A DNA stretch of 42,999 nucleotides from Microvirga sesbaniae. GTDB lineage: Bacteria; Pseudomonadota; Alphaproteobacteria; Rhizobiales; Beijerinckiaceae. The DNA is taken from the NCBI RefSeq assembly GCF_025460805.1, contig NZ_JAMXFJ010000034.1:1-42999 (forward strand), written 5' to 3'. Positions 1 through 8,608 of the stretch are shown here, one piece after another. The translations under genes and the position numbers were made by a program. Numbering within the stretch: position 1 is the first letter of the stretch; the number at the start of each line of letters is the position of its first letter. The notes under the pieces were generated by a model. It was not told the DNA's origin and ran no database searches. It saw only the letters and a program-made list of their open reading frames with translations.

Positions 1-539
1 CTGCTGTCTGTTCTGATCCCTTTAAGCGTTCTGCATGTCCACTCCCGGCGGCAGGGCGCTGCCCTCGCTCTCGTGGGCTTCATAGGTTGTGCACTCGCAA
101 GCGACGCGAACCCGCCAAGTGACGTGCTTGATCCTGTACTATCAGGGCGCGTCTTTGACGGTGCCTCGTTGATGGCTGCTTTCCACCAGGAACTTGCGTC
201 ACAGCCCCAAAGCTCGAAAGAGCGGCTGAACGTGCCGGTCGACCAACAGGAATTTTTGGAAATCTGTCACAAAGCACGCGCCAAGTATGCTCCTAGCGGG
301 CGGGAGGACATGGTTAATGAGTCAGCCCGGTTCGATCGTGAGAAACTCCTGTGCGATGCATTTCCTAGCCCGGACGTGCAGAACTGGATCGGTCAGATTG
401 CGGCTGTTTCAATCGACTCTGCTGGGCGCCTTGCGCTAACCGTTTCGCTTGACGCCAACACCACTGTCAGCACCGAGCGTAGCAGTTACCTGACACTGAC
501 GAACACTCCCGGCGCTGGAGACTCTGCTGCCCTGCTCGA
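1..539. repeat. Terminal direct repeat, left copy (circular overlap)
   Basis: These 539 bases recur without a visible difference at 42461-42999. The open frame at 1-696 is continuous with the frame that starts at 42413, so the repeat is best read as the overlap of a circular sequence of 42,460 bp. A biological terminal redundancy of a linear phage genome is the alternative, but the repABC cassette and the intact gene across the join favour a circle. Confidence 0.93.
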
Positions 540-696
540 GCAATCTGGCCTCACGAAGGGACAGTGGGTTCAGTTCTCCGGGACTTTCATCAAAGCGAAA
601 CGAGACTGCTTTGCGGAGAAGAGCATGACGCTATCGGGCTCAATGCAAACGCCGGAATTCGCCTTTCAGTTCTCCGATATCAGCCTGATCCCTTGA
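1..696 (+). CDS. Membrane-anchored hypothetical protein, 3' part of a gene crossing the circle join
   Basis: Read across the join, the protein is 247 aa and starts at ATG 42413; codon 17 begins at base 1. The N-terminus has two hydrophobic stretches (about residues 6-28 and 36-50) around a short basic HSRRQ turn, which suggests membrane anchoring. The soluble remainder has two cysteines and ends in a beta-rich section containing QWVQFSGTF and FAFQFSDI. I do not recognise the family. The GTG at 73 is only an internal codon. The gene is divergent from the small helical-protein gene at 41983-42198. Confidence 0.7.
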   Translation: MLSVLIPLSVLHVHSRRQGAALALVGFIGCALASDANPPSDVLDPVLSGRVFDGASLMAAFHQELASQPQSSKERLNVPVDQQEFLEICHKARAKYAPSGREDMVNESARFDREKLLCDAFPSPDVQNWIGQIAAVSIDSAGRLALTVSLDANTTVSTERSSYLTLTNTPGAGDSAALLEQSGLTKGQWVQFSGTFIKAKRDCFAEKSMTLSGSMQTPEFAFQFSDISLIP

Positions 697-723
697 TGAG
701 TGAACAGGCACGAATTCCTTTCC

Positions 724-960
724 TCATTCGCGAAGAAGCGGCCTCCATCCCTTGATATGCCGATCCGAGCAGAAGAGCGGTGGATCGCCGAAGAGCCGCC
801 AATAGCCTATGCGAGCCTCGGGACTTTGGATCCAGTAGCCAACAGATTGCGGGGCCTCTGGCAGGATCTCGTCTTGGGCCATCCATAAGATTATGGGCGT
901 GCCATCACGCGGTGCAGCGTTGATTGGAGACCAGCCCTCATGCAGGTCCATTCTCGACAT
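724..960 (-). CDS. Small W-x-P-I-APRDGT protein, hypothetical
   Basis: This 78-aa protein carries WSPINAAPRDGTPIILW near its N-terminus, a signature I know from short uncharacterised proteins of alphaproteobacteria and their phages. The rest is rich in Trp and aromatic residues (GYWIQS, IGYWRLF, GWRPL) and looks like a small beta fold. I placed the start at 960 because the signature follows within ten residues. The frame stays open to 1029, but the added residues look unlike protein. No function is known. It is convergent with the gene ending at 696. Confidence 0.6.
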   Translation of the reverse strand: MSRMDLHEGWSPINAAPRDGTPIILWMAQDEILPEAPQSVGYWIQSPEARIGYWRLFGDPPLFCSDRHIKGWRPLLRE

Positions 961-1028
961 CGTAAGCTGAACCTTACGGAGTACCACGGCGTTTGTATGT
1001 CTGGGTGGCCCGGATCTGGTGCGGCACA

Positions 1029-1178
1029 ATGAACTTTCTCGACCTTAAGCCTCATGTCCAACCCGAAGCGGCTCAGGCTGAGCTTGATCGGTTCGGATCT
1101 CAGGCCGTCTCCATCGTAGCTTTGGCCCTGGCGCTTTCCGGCTTGAACTGTGCGATCCTGATGTACGCAATGCTCTAA
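1029..1178 (+). CDS. Possible small single-span membrane protein
   Basis: A 49-aa frame from ATG 1029. The first half is polar, and the last 20 residues are strongly hydrophobic (VSIVALALALSGLNCAILMY), consistent with one membrane span at the C-terminus. The ribosome-binding site is weak. A start at 993 is possible but would lie opposite the upstream reverse gene. The call rests on the hydrophobic tail alone. Confidence 0.35.
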   Translation: MNFLDLKPHVQPEAAQAELDRFGSQAVSIVALALALSGLNCAILMYAML

Positions 1179-1383
1179 GACGCGCGCATTGGAGCCTTCC
1201 CTAACCTCGGCAAATTGCGGCCCGTGGTGCCAACGAGCTTACGGGCGGTGACCGTCTAGGGTTCAGGCGGCCGAAAGAGTTAACCCACCAGCGCCCGGGT
1301 AATGCCACGTTCGCGACCAACCACCGGGCATGCTCGTGGTACAGTATTGAGTTGCTGACTAAGGGCCGAGGGGGCGTCGAGTT
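1179..1383. other. Intergenic region upstream of the LuxR-type gene
   Basis: I see no convincing gene in these 205 bases. They must hold the promoter of the LuxR-type regulator at 1384, but I could not pick out a clear -35/-10 pair. Confidence 0.4.
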
Positions 1384-2109
1384 ATGAGACAGGAAGTTGT
1401 TGTCAGGAGGCAATCGCCATTGATTGCCTCCAATGCCTTACCGTGTACTACAACCTTGCTGATCTGCCGCAACATTGTTCTTCGCGCCGGTCTCAGGCTC
1501 GTCCTATCTGACACGCCGTTCGCTCTGTCGGATCATGCCATCGATCCAGCTTCGGATATGTTGGCCTTTGCCGAAAGCGACCGCATTCTCATTCTGCTGG
1601 GAGAGACCCTCACACTCGACGCGTATCTGGAAACCCTGGAGAGGCTGAAGGCCCAGTGTCCCGCAGCCTGGGTGGTCGTTCTGGCCGACCATTTGGAGCC
1701 CAACGCCGTCCTCCGTCTGCTCCAAGCCGGTCTGAACGGGCTGTGCTCTCCAGCCATGGGCGGGAGCAGCTTGGTCAAGGTTCTTGAACTGGTAACCGAC
1801 GGCGAGACCTTCCTTCCGGCTGAGATAGGCATGGCTCTGCTCGAACGGCAATCCCATTGGAGCGGGCTTGACGCTCAGAACAGCCCGGTGCTCCCGGCTG
1901 TTGGGTTGGCAGGGCGGCTGTCGGACAGGGAAGCCCAGATCCTTCGATGCCTGACACAGGGCGCCTCCAACAAAATGATTGCGCGTCAGCTCGGGATCGC
2001 GGAACCAACCGTGAAGGTCCACATCAAGAGCATTCTGAGAAAGGTCAAGGCGGGCAACCGCACCCAAGCCGCCATGTGGGCGCAGCACCATCTGCAACTG
2101 CCTGCCTGA
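1384..2109 (+). CDS. LuxR/NarL-family transcriptional regulator with degenerate receiver-like domain
   Basis: The 241-aa protein ends in a LuxR-type helix-turn-helix (about residues 179-234): LSDREAQILRCL, then ASNKMIARQLGIAEPTVKVH and a basic tail. The N-terminal 30-150 region has the alternating pattern of a response-regulator receiver (LLICRNIVLRAGLRLVL, VVVLADH, LLQAGLNGL). At the place where the phosphoryl-accepting Asp should sit after the third strand, the sequence reads ILILLGET, so phosphorylation control may be lost. It probably acts as a cytoplasmic DNA-binding regulator. No partner kinase is visible nearby. Confidence 0.85.
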   Translation: MRQEVVVRRQSPLIASNALPCTTTLLICRNIVLRAGLRLVLSDTPFALSDHAIDPASDMLAFAESDRILILLGETLTLDAYLETLERLKAQCPAAWVVVLADHLEPNAVLRLLQAGLNGLCSPAMGGSSLVKVLELVTDGETFLPAEIGMALLERQSHWSGLDAQNSPVLPAVGLAGRLSDREAQILRCLTQGASNKMIARQLGIAEPTVKVHIKSILRKVKAGNRTQAAMWAQHHLQLPA

Positions 2110-2239
2110 GGCAGCGGGATCGCACAGCAAGACCCGCCGGGAGAGCGGAAGCAGCGGATCAAAGAGAAGCCGACAGGGCGCGGAGCTTGGGAGCGTCCGT
2201 TGGATTGACCTGCATCGTTGCTTGTTCATACTGACCGCG

Positions 2240-2506
2240 ATGAAGCGTTTGATCAGCCAAATCCGCAGCTACCTTGCCCATCTATCCGAGCGTCGAAGTC
2301 GAGACGGGCTCACAGCCGTCGAGTACGAGGCTGTCTGCCTGATCACCTATGAGAGTGCCGCGGCATACGCCCGTGCCCGGCAACAAGCCTTCTACTGTCG
2401 CTCTCGTGGAAGCGAACAGGGCTTTCGGTTCTGGTCAGCCGTTGCAGCCGAGATTGATCGACGGGCGGGTGCCAGCTCTAAAAGGGCCGATGAGCGGCCG
2501 GAATAG
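2240..2506 (+). CDS. Small basic hypothetical protein
   Basis: An 88-aa, Arg- and Ala-rich, mostly helical protein beginning MKRLISQIRSYL. The ATG at 2240 is preferred to the TTG at 2222. It lies downstream of the LuxR-type gene in the same direction, and its stop is only 8 bp before the left inverted repeat of the insertion sequence. It may be a survivor of a larger region rearranged by the insertion. No family recognised. Confidence 0.5.
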   Translation: MKRLISQIRSYLAHLSERRSRDGLTAVEYEAVCLITYESAAAYARARQQAFYCRSRGSEQGFRFWSAVAAEIDRRAGASSKRADERPE

Positions 2507-2514
2507 CCCCAGTA

Positions 2515-4063
2515 CTCGCGCGTGGGGCTATCCGCGATAAGTGTTTGATTTGGTGTTCTCGTCAGGTGGCGGGCTTGAACGGATCCAGGCCTTCAAAGCC
2601 GCCAGGAGTGTCGAAGATTTCGATCAGTTTATCGATCGATGCGCCGTAATTGACCGTCTCGTAATACGTCACCACCTCGCCCCCTTTCGCGCCCCCTAGA
2701 GAGTTGAAGAAGCCGGGTCGCAGTTCCTTGGTGCTTAGATCCATGCGCCGGAATTTGGGACGCTTTTCCAGCTTATGAGTCGAGTGAGCCAACAAGATCT
2801 TGGCTCTCATCTTATCGAAGGAGTAACCAGACCCAGCCCATTTGAGTCCTTCGATAGATCGATTGATGCCTTCAAGGTAGTTCGTCGTGAATCTGTTGTC
2901 CCAATAGGCGAATACAACATCCTCACGTGGATTCACGAATTTGATAACGTCGAAAAAATCTCTATAGATCTCGTTCGGAATGCTGGCCTTCCATGCTTTA
3001 TACAACTGTTTTGCTTCAGGAGAAGAACATTTTGTATCGTACATGTTGGCGAACCTCTCCTTCGCCCAGTACGCAGCCGCGAAGCGAGGAAGGCGATCAA
3101 ACCATCTGGATAGTCGCTCGCGCGAGTCCTCGTCATTACCCCCACCTCGCAGAAGCAGGAGCTTTGCGTCATGTTTCAATTCAAGGCGCTCCTCCTTGCT
3201 CAAGGTCTCTGCTTCCGCCTTCCGGATCTGCTCCAACACGGCGACAACTTTGCTCTCGACGTGGAAGCGGTCTAGGACAATGGCCGCGCCCGGGAACCAA
3301 CGGCGAGCGACCGAATGGAACTCACTACGCATGTCAAGGCAAACAACCTTGACCTTATGCCTGTCGCGACGGCTTTCGAAGTAAGTATCTAGCGCCGCTG
3401 AACTGCGGCTGGGAAGGATGTTAATCAGAGTTCGCTCTTTGATATTGCCGATCACGCAGCAATATTTCTTGAGCCAGAACTTTTCATCGAACCCAAGGAC
3501 CTCTGGCATATCGAAATGAGTGCTTGCGAAAACATCATCGCTGAACGATTTGAACACTCTGCTGATCGTGTCCGTTGAAAGGCCGACTTCTCGTGCCAAG
3601 GCCTCGTCCGTCTGCCGGATGTTTGCCTCTCCAATATGCTGAAACAGCCTCATGGTCATCTTGTGGATAGGATGAAGGCTTGTTGGGAGAGGATCCTTCG
3701 CTGTTACCTTGCATAGCTTGCAGCGATAGAGCTGCCGTTTCAGGATCAGCTCAACCCACTTCTTGTTAATGGGTAGATCCGTGAACCGCGGCGGCTTCCC
3801 TCTAGGCCCATTTCGCGTCATGCGGCATGGTGGGTTCTTGCAGCGGTCTTCCCGCACCAGTCCCTTCGTCACCTCAATCTCAAAAGCATACTGATTTTCG
3901 AAGCGATGCCAGTCGACGACCTTCACACCTTCGAGGTCTAGGAAATCGGGAAGGTCACTCATGGGGAACTCTGGAGGGAACGCAGGCGGCGCTTCTTGCC
4001 CCTCTCCTGAGGTGCCGTCAATGCGACGATCAAACACTTATCGCGGATAGCCCCACGCGCGAG
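2515..4063. mobile_element. ISL3-family insertion sequence
   Basis: A single transposase gene is bounded by perfect 35-bp inverted repeats at 2515-2549 and 4029-4063. ISL3 ends usually begin with GG, so the canonical tips may be GGCTATCCGCG at 2526 and its complement ending at 4052, with the outer 11 bp also matching in inverted form. I find no 8-bp direct target duplication at either edge, which is unusual for this family. The element sits 24 bp past the stop of the serine recombinase gene. Confidence 0.88.
2562..4037 (-). CDS. ISL3-family transposase
   Basis: A 491-aa DDE transposase that would cut and rejoin the ends of the surrounding insertion sequence. The N-terminus has zinc-finger cysteines (CKNPPC around 66-71, CKLCK around 106-110), followed by a helix-turn-helix near residues 135-165. 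Likely catalytic residues are D184 (GFDE), D235 (CLDMRSE) and E389 (NYLEGIN), in the spacing and context typical of ISL3 enzymes. The length fits the family and no frameshift is seen, so it may be active. The true start may be the Met at residue 26 (MSDLPDF). Confidence 0.93.
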   Translation of the reverse strand: MFDRRIDGTSGEGQEAPPAFPPEFPMSDLPDFLDLEGVKVVDWHRFENQYAFEIEVTKGLVREDRCKNPPCRMTRNGPRGKPPRFTDLPINKKWVELILKRQLYRCKLCKVTAKDPLPTSLHPIHKMTMRLFQHIGEANIRQTDEALAREVGLSTDTISRVFKSFSDDVFASTHFDMPEVLGFDEKFWLKKYCCVIGNIKERTLINILPSRSSAALDTYFESRRDRHKVKVVCLDMRSEFHSVARRWFPGAAIVLDRFHVESKVVAVLEQIRKAEAETLSKEERLELKHDAKLLLLRGGGNDEDSRERLSRWFDRLPRFAAAYWAKERFANMYDTKCSSPEAKQLYKAWKASIPNEIYRDFFDVIKFVNPREDVVFAYWDNRFTTNYLEGINRSIEGLKWAGSGYSFDKMRAKILLAHSTHKLEKRPKFRRMDLSTKELRPGFFNSLGGAKGGEVVTYYETVNYGASIDKLIEIFDTPGGFEGLDPFKPAT

Positions 4064-4087
4064 GATCGTCTGTCATTTCGCGTCTTG

Positions 4088-4945
4088 CTAGCCGATTATG
4101 ATGTGCGGATGAGAACCAGCCCGAACGATATGGCTCTCGCTGCCATTCCACCTGAACAGATATTCTACCTGTCCTCGATACTTCGGGTTATCGAGGACAT
4201 AGCGAACAGTTGCCGGCCACCACTTGCCGCCGCGGGCCGTAGGCACTCCATCGGTGTTAAGGACGTTGGCGATCGATTGGAGTGTGGCGCCCTCCCCTTT
4301 CATGGCGAAGATGCGACGCACCGTGTCGGCGCGCTCTTGATCCTCTACAAGGCCACCCTGCCTGTCTTTCCGATAACCGAGAGGAGCCGCCCCACCTGCG
4401 AAGCCGCCTCGGGATGCCTTTTCGCGGCGTCCTAAGAATGTGCGTTCAGTGATGACCTGGCGCTCCTGCTCGGCCATGCCCGCGAGAATGGCGAAGACAG
4501 TCCGGCCCATGGGGGTGGCTGTGTCGATAGGCTCGGTCACTGACCGGAGTTGCACCCCATGCTGTTCCTGTAGGTCGTTGGCGGCCGTGACGGCGTAGAC
4601 AATCTGTCGGGCCAGGCGGTCGAACTTCCAGACCAGGAGGACGGAGAAGGCGCCCTGCTCGGCCATCTCCACGATGCGGCGGAATCCTTCACGGTCTCCT
4701 GGCTTGGTCGCACCCGAGACGCCTGGATCGGACACGACCTCGAGCAGCTCGTAGCCCTGGCTGGCGGCAAAGGCCTTGATAGCTGCCTCTTGGGTGGTGA
4801 GACCGAACCCGGAGGAAGCCTGTTCCTCGCTCGACACCCTGATGTACCCGACAGCTTTAGAAGCTACCTCGGCGCGGGCCGTCTCGGCTGCATGGGCACG
4901 ACGTTTAAGGCGCTGAACCCGCTTCGATCCTCCTGCTGGCGTCAT
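4088..4945 (-). CDS. Serine recombinase (resolvase/invertase family)
   Basis: A 285-aa site-specific recombinase. A basic N-terminal extension of about 30 residues is followed by the resolvase catalytic domain: YIRVSSEEQ with nucleophile S38 and R36, then WKFDRLAR with the active-site arginines. A shortened recombinase DNA-binding region follows (PTARGGKWWPATVRYVLDNPKY). It is longer than Tn3 resolvases and shorter than large serine integrases. It could resolve multimers of the circle, invert DNA or integrate it; no att or res site was identified. Its start overlaps the DUF2513 gene by 4 bp, so the two are probably translated together. The last residues (HIIIG) may have been changed by the nearby insertion. 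Confidence 0.9.
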   Translation of the reverse strand: MTPAGGSKRVQRLKRRAHAAETARAEVASKAVGYIRVSSEEQASSGFGLTTQEAAIKAFAASQGYELLEVVSDPGVSGATKPGDREGFRRIVEMAEQGAFSVLLVWKFDRLARQIVYAVTAANDLQEQHGVQLRSVTEPIDTATPMGRTVFAILAGMAEQERQVITERTFLGRREKASRGGFAGGAAPLGYRKDRQGGLVEDQERADTVRRIFAMKGEGATLQSIANVLNTDGVPTARGGKWWPATVRYVLDNPKYRGQVEYLFRWNGSESHIVRAGSHPHIIIG

Positions 4946-5328
4946 ATTTCAAACCCCAGCTTCTCCTTGGCCATGTGCTTTATATAGCCTGTCGCCAAAT
5001 CCTTGATGAGCCCTACGCCAAAGCCGCCGACTTTTGAGGCCCCCTCCTTTGTTTTCTTCCAGACTTCCGGGTCGCGAATTGCGTCCAAGAACTCATGTCC
5101 CTCCCATGACAGGCGGCTGAACACTACCTCGCCTTCGTGAACTCCATGGTGCCGAATGAAGCCGGCCTCGTAGAGCAGCATGACATGATAATCGACTTGC
5201 TCGGAGGTATACCCTTCGAGCTCAAGATCCGCGTCCTTTGAGGAAAGGGGCATTGGCTTGTTCGGGTCGCGGTCACTGCTCTCCAGTGTCAGGAGCAGGT
5301 TTCGGATGAGATCCATATCCCGTTTCAT
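4942..5328 (-). CDS. DUF2513-family protein
   Basis: A 128-aa protein beginning MKRDMDLIRNLLLTLE, the characteristic opening of DUF2513. It also has GYTSEQVDYHVMLLYEAGFI and LSWEGHEFLDAIRD, which resemble a winged-helix fold. The family is common on phages and mobile elements and its function is not established. I chose the Met at 5328 because it begins the conserved domain; an upstream extension to 5418 is open but lacks conserved-looking sequence. It forms a two-gene unit with the serine recombinase (4-bp ATGA overlap) and may control or assist it. Confidence 0.85.
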   Translation of the reverse strand: MKRDMDLIRNLLLTLESSDRDPNKPMPLSSKDADLELEGYTSEQVDYHVMLLYEAGFIRHHGVHEGEVVFSRLSWEGHEFLDAIRDPEVWKKTKEGASKVGGFGVGLIKDLATGYIKHMAKEKLGFEI

Positions 5329-5971
5329 CGCCGTTCCGTTCCAGGCAGGGCAATATCCTACCTGCCCATTTATAAACTCTCCCGAGAATTTATAACTGCT
5401 TCGCTTATCAGATGGCAACTCAGCTTGTCGAGATGGCCGTATCCCAGGCTAACGCCACCTCAAGGCGGCGAAGCCTTCGCGATGCGTTTTAGACTACGAC
5501 TCTGTAAGACATATACAAAATCTTTGTTAAAGTAGTGAAGTCTGAGTTGTCTATGGTTTCCTGCAGCGTTCGGAGCACACTTGGACGCTGGTTCATAGGT
5601 GATGCCAGCGCAAGATCCTCCCATGGTTGAGCGCGAAGACTGAACCGATCGATAGCGGGCAGACTGAGCCTAGGATCTTGCCCGTCGGTGTAAGGCAAAG
5701 TGCCCGAGTGTGAACAGGTAAAGCAATTGTCTGATGCTCAAGTCCCATGATTGAAGTCCCTCAAGTCGAGCCCAGCCTTTCGTTAGTAGGATGGTCTGTC
5801 TCCTCCCCGTCCGTACGCGGACTGAGTGGTGGTCTGTCCCTTTGCACCTGCCATTGCTGGCGAAGGGACACTACCTCTCCACAAAACAATTGTATCAAGC
5901 CAAGTTGAGGAGCAGGATGTCCCAAACCCGGCAGAGGCTTCAGGGGCTCACCAACACCTGAGGGGATGACC
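5329..5971. other. Long intergenic region without a supported gene
   Basis: About 640 bases separate the DUF2513 gene from the cadherin-like gene. Short frames exist on the reverse strand (for example 5489-5698, which needs a TTG start), but none has a good ribosome-binding site or a recognisable sequence. The part next to 5340-5420 is AT-rich and probably holds the promoter of the DUF2513-recombinase unit. Confidence 0.4.
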
Positions 5972-6724
5972 ATGGCTCGCCCTGCTAGTCCAGGCCCGAA
6001 GATACTATGGGCCGACACGAACAATTCCAACAATGAGATTTCCGAAGGAGCGTCCGCGGGAACGTCGGTTGGGATCACCGCTCAAGCGTCGAAGGGCGGT
6101 TCGAAGTTCAGTTACAGCTTAACGCAAGGTTCGGACGCCTTTGCGATTGATCCGAGAACAGGAGCGATTACCGCTAAGGATGGCAGCCTTCTTGATTACG
6201 AAACCGCACACAGCAAAACCGTAACGGTCAAGGCAACGAGTGCCGGCGTAACCAGTTCGCAGGACTTCACGATCAATCTCAAGGACGTTTACACCATCAC
6301 CGATGTAACACTTGGGGGCAATTACACTGCAACGTCCGAGAACGACTATTATGTAGTCGACCTGACGACGTTCAAAAGCCAGGTCGGTGTTGAGCCCAGC
6401 TATCGCTTTATTGCAGGCTTCGACCCGAACCACGACAAGGTCGTGTTGGCGAATTTCAGTTACGACAGCACAAATATCGGAAATGGAGGTCGCGATTTCG
6501 ATCTTCACGGCCAAAGCAGTGACGGGTATTTCGCATTCTCGCGCTTCACGACCAACGACGCACAGACGAGCGTTGCTGTGAGGCTCACAGATCCTGACAC
6601 GGCTGATATTGCCTATATCGAGGTGGTCCTATCTGGTGTCACGGGGGATTCCGGGCTGAGTAAGTTCAACCAGTTTGGCTTTGTTACTAGCGGCACATTT
6701 GAGTACAGCGATTTGTTCATCTGA
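5972..6724 (+). CDS. Cadherin-like domain protein, probably exported
   Basis: A 250-aa acidic protein. Residues 15-105 read as one cadherin-like repeat: NEISEGASAGTSVG, then FSYSL, AFAIDPRTGAITAKDG, LLDYETAHSKTVTVKA and FTINLKDV. The C-terminal half is Gly/Asp/Ser-rich beta sequence ending in SGTFEYSDLFI, a hydrophobic acidic tail like those of type I secretion substrates. No Sec signal is present, which agrees with type I export, but no transporter is encoded here. GAGGGG lies 6 bp before ATG 5972, so I prefer it to ATG 5966. It looks like host-derived cargo, possibly an adhesion or surface protein. Confidence 0.75.
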   Translation: MARPASPGPKILWADTNNSNNEISEGASAGTSVGITAQASKGGSKFSYSLTQGSDAFAIDPRTGAITAKDGSLLDYETAHSKTVTVKATSAGVTSSQDFTINLKDVYTITDVTLGGNYTATSENDYYVVDLTTFKSQVGVEPSYRFIAGFDPNHDKVVLANFSYDSTNIGNGGRDFDLHGQSSDGYFAFSRFTTNDAQTSVAVRLTDPDTADIAYIEVVLSGVTGDSGLSKFNQFGFVTSGTFEYSDLFI

Positions 6725-6897
6725 GTGAATATGCGGCCAACGGTGTTTGGTAGGAGAGACACAGAACCTTCAGCGAATTCTAAGTTCCTCGAGGCAGCTT
6801 AGGTCACAGAAGACTGAAGGGAGGGCGATGACGGTAGAACCGCAATCGACACTATATATACGTGAGGTTGACGTCCCCCGCCGTATAGCGCCACCTT
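6725..6897. other. Intergenic region between convergent genes
   Basis: These 173 bases lie between the cadherin-like gene and the convergent WGR gene. A weak CCTTCAG/CTGAAGG inverted pair with a loop of about 40 bases is present. I see no clear terminator and no gene. Confidence 0.35.
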
Positions 6898-7146
6898 CTA
6901 TTTGAGTGTGACATAACCTCTTTTACGTTTTCGCTTGAGCCACGCATTCAAAGCTTCTGCGGCCTGCTCCTGGGTTTCGTAGAGTTCTATACGCCTTCTT
7001 TCGACGAGGCCGATCCGACCCCATGCACGAACTAAGGCGGTATCTCCAAACAAGGTTGGTTCGACAGCAAGCGAGTAAAACCGGGCCATACTGCTGGCCG
7101 AGTTCCGCCTCTCAAGGGTGATGCGCTGCGGTTCGTTCTTGGGCAT
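6898..7146 (-). CDS. WGR-domain protein (copy 1)
   Basis: An 82-aa protein that is almost entirely one WGR domain: RFYSLAVEP, LFGDTALVRAWGRIG and EQAAEALNAWLKRKRKRGY. WGR domains are named after the Trp-Gly-Arg motif and occur in poly(ADP-ribose) polymerases and bacterial DNA-associated proteins, where nucleic-acid binding is proposed. Small stand-alone versions are common in Hyphomicrobiales. It is transcribed away from repA and shares the domain with the gene at 11813-12070 on the other side of repABC. Confidence 0.85.
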   Translation of the reverse strand: MPKNEPQRITLERRNSASSMARFYSLAVEPTLFGDTALVRAWGRIGLVERRRIELYETQEQAAEALNAWLKRKRKRGYVTLK

Positions 7147-7249
7147 GTTCAAGACTTAGCGCAGGGCGCTTCAAGGTCTAATGAAAGTTATGAATCATTA
7201 ATGCCAGAGCGATTCACTTCCATGGTCGGTCCGGAGCGGCTCTCGTCTA

Positions 7250-7265
7250 GTTGTCAGCTGACAAC
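7250..7265. promoter_or_regulatory. parS: parS centromere site upstream of repA
   Basis: The perfect 16-bp palindrome GTTGTCAGCTGACAAC fits the repABC parS pattern GTT-N10-AAC with a central GC, the site bound by RepB. It lies 127 bp before the repA start, in the operon's control region. An identical copy is inside repB at 8665-8680. Confidence 0.92.
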
Positions 7266-7391
7266 CAAGTCACGCCCATTCGTTAACAGCTTGGTAACCC
7301 TTAAACGCTTGCCCGGCTCACCGAATCGTGGCCATTATCTCAGACGGAAAGCAGGCGTTTAACGCCCGGAAACCGTTTTGAGAGAGAGTTG

Positions 7392-8606
7392 ATGGCAGAG
7401 GCGGCGCTAAAGAATGAGCAGAGAGGCGAGGCGACCAGTGCGCGAATTGCACGCCATGCCCAAGTTCTCTCGAGTCAGCTACGCTCGCTTGGTACGTCAC
7501 TATTCCCACCTTCAGCGTCTAAGGGTCTGAGGTCCTTCTCCTCCGGTGAGGTCGCCCGTATCGTTGGCGTCTCTGACGGCTACCTGCGTCAGCTCTCCCT
7601 TGATGGACTTGGTCCTAAGCCAGCACTGGCGACAGGCGGCAGGCGGTCCTACACGCTATCTCAGGTCAATGAGTTGCGAGAGTATCTTGCCGAAGCGCGC
7701 CCGAAGGAAGCCCTTCAGTTCAAGCCGACGCGCAGGTCTGGGGATAAGCTGCAGGTGATTGCGGTCGCCAATTTCAAAGGCGGATCCGCAAAGACTACGA
7801 CAGCTCTGTACCTGACTCAATATCTGGCCCTTCAGGGTTTCCGCGTCCTAGCAATTGATCTAGATCCGCAGGCTTCATTGTCTGCCATGTTCGGGTATCA
7901 GCCTGAGTTTGACATTGCGGAGAATGAAACCCTTTACGGCGCCATTCGCTATGACGAGCTCCGTCGCCCGATGCGGGAGGTCATTCGTCAAACCTACTTC
8001 GATGGCGTGGGACTGGTGCCTGGCAACCTAGAGCTAATGGAGTTCGAGCACCATACGCCGCGGGCCATGATCGATCGCCGGGAGCGGGGGCATGACCTGT
8101 TCTTCCGTCGTGTCGCGACAGCGATCGAGCAAGTGGCTGATGACTACGATGTCGTGGTAATCGACTGCCCTCCCCAACTAGGCTACCTGACGCTTGGGGC
8201 ACTCAATGCAGCGACCGCGATGCTGGTCACCGTCCACCCGCAGATGGTGGACGTTGCCTCGATGAACCAGTTCCTCCTCATGACCTCGGAGTTGATCTCG
8301 GTGGTCGAGGAGGCAGGTGGGCGGCTCGATCACGACTTCATCCGGTATGTCATCACTCGCCACGATCCAAATGACGTGCCCGAGGCGCAGATCGTCGCCC
8401 TCCTCCGCGGCCTATTCGGCGAAGACGTGCTGCGAGCCACAGCATGGAAATCGACCGCCATCGCGAATGCCGGACTCACCAAGCAGAGCCTCTACGAGCT
8501 CGATCGCGGATCCGTCGGCCGGGCGGCTTATGACCGTGCTTTGGAGTCCGTGGACGCTGTGAACGCAGAGATTACAAGTCTGATCAAAGGAGCCTGGGGG
8601 CGGTGA
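7392..8606 (+). CDS. repA: RepA, plasmid partition ATPase (ParA-like)
   Basis: A 404-aa Walker-type partition ATPase that with RepB and parS segregates the plasmid and also represses the rep operon. An N-terminal HTH region (SGEVARIVGVSDGYLRQL, about 51-68) precedes the deviant Walker A motif KGGSAKTT at 129-136. Then come LAIDLDPQASLS and VVVIDCPPQLG. The length matches RepA of repABC plasmids. ATG 7392 is preferred to the adjacent TTG 7389. The stop overlaps or nearly touches repB, so the two are translationally coupled. Confidence 0.96.
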   Translation: MAEAALKNEQRGEATSARIARHAQVLSSQLRSLGTSLFPPSASKGLRSFSSGEVARIVGVSDGYLRQLSLDGLGPKPALATGGRRSYTLSQVNELREYLAEARPKEALQFKPTRRSGDKLQVIAVANFKGGSAKTTTALYLTQYLALQGFRVLAIDLDPQASLSAMFGYQPEFDIAENETLYGAIRYDELRRPMREVIRQTYFDGVGLVPGNLELMEFEHHTPRAMIDRRERGHDLFFRRVATAIEQVADDYDVVVIDCPPQLGYLTLGALNAATAMLVTVHPQMVDVASMNQFLLMTSELISVVEEAGGRLDHDFIRYVITRHDPNDVPEAQIVALLRGLFGEDVLRATAWKSTAIANAGLTKQSLYELDRGSVGRAAYDRALESVDAVNAEITSLIKGAWGR

Positions 8607-8608
8607 GC

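Noticed and set aside
5489..5698. A 69-codon reverse frame in the long intergenic region
   Set aside because: It needs a TTG start, has no ribosome-binding site and no recognisable sequence.
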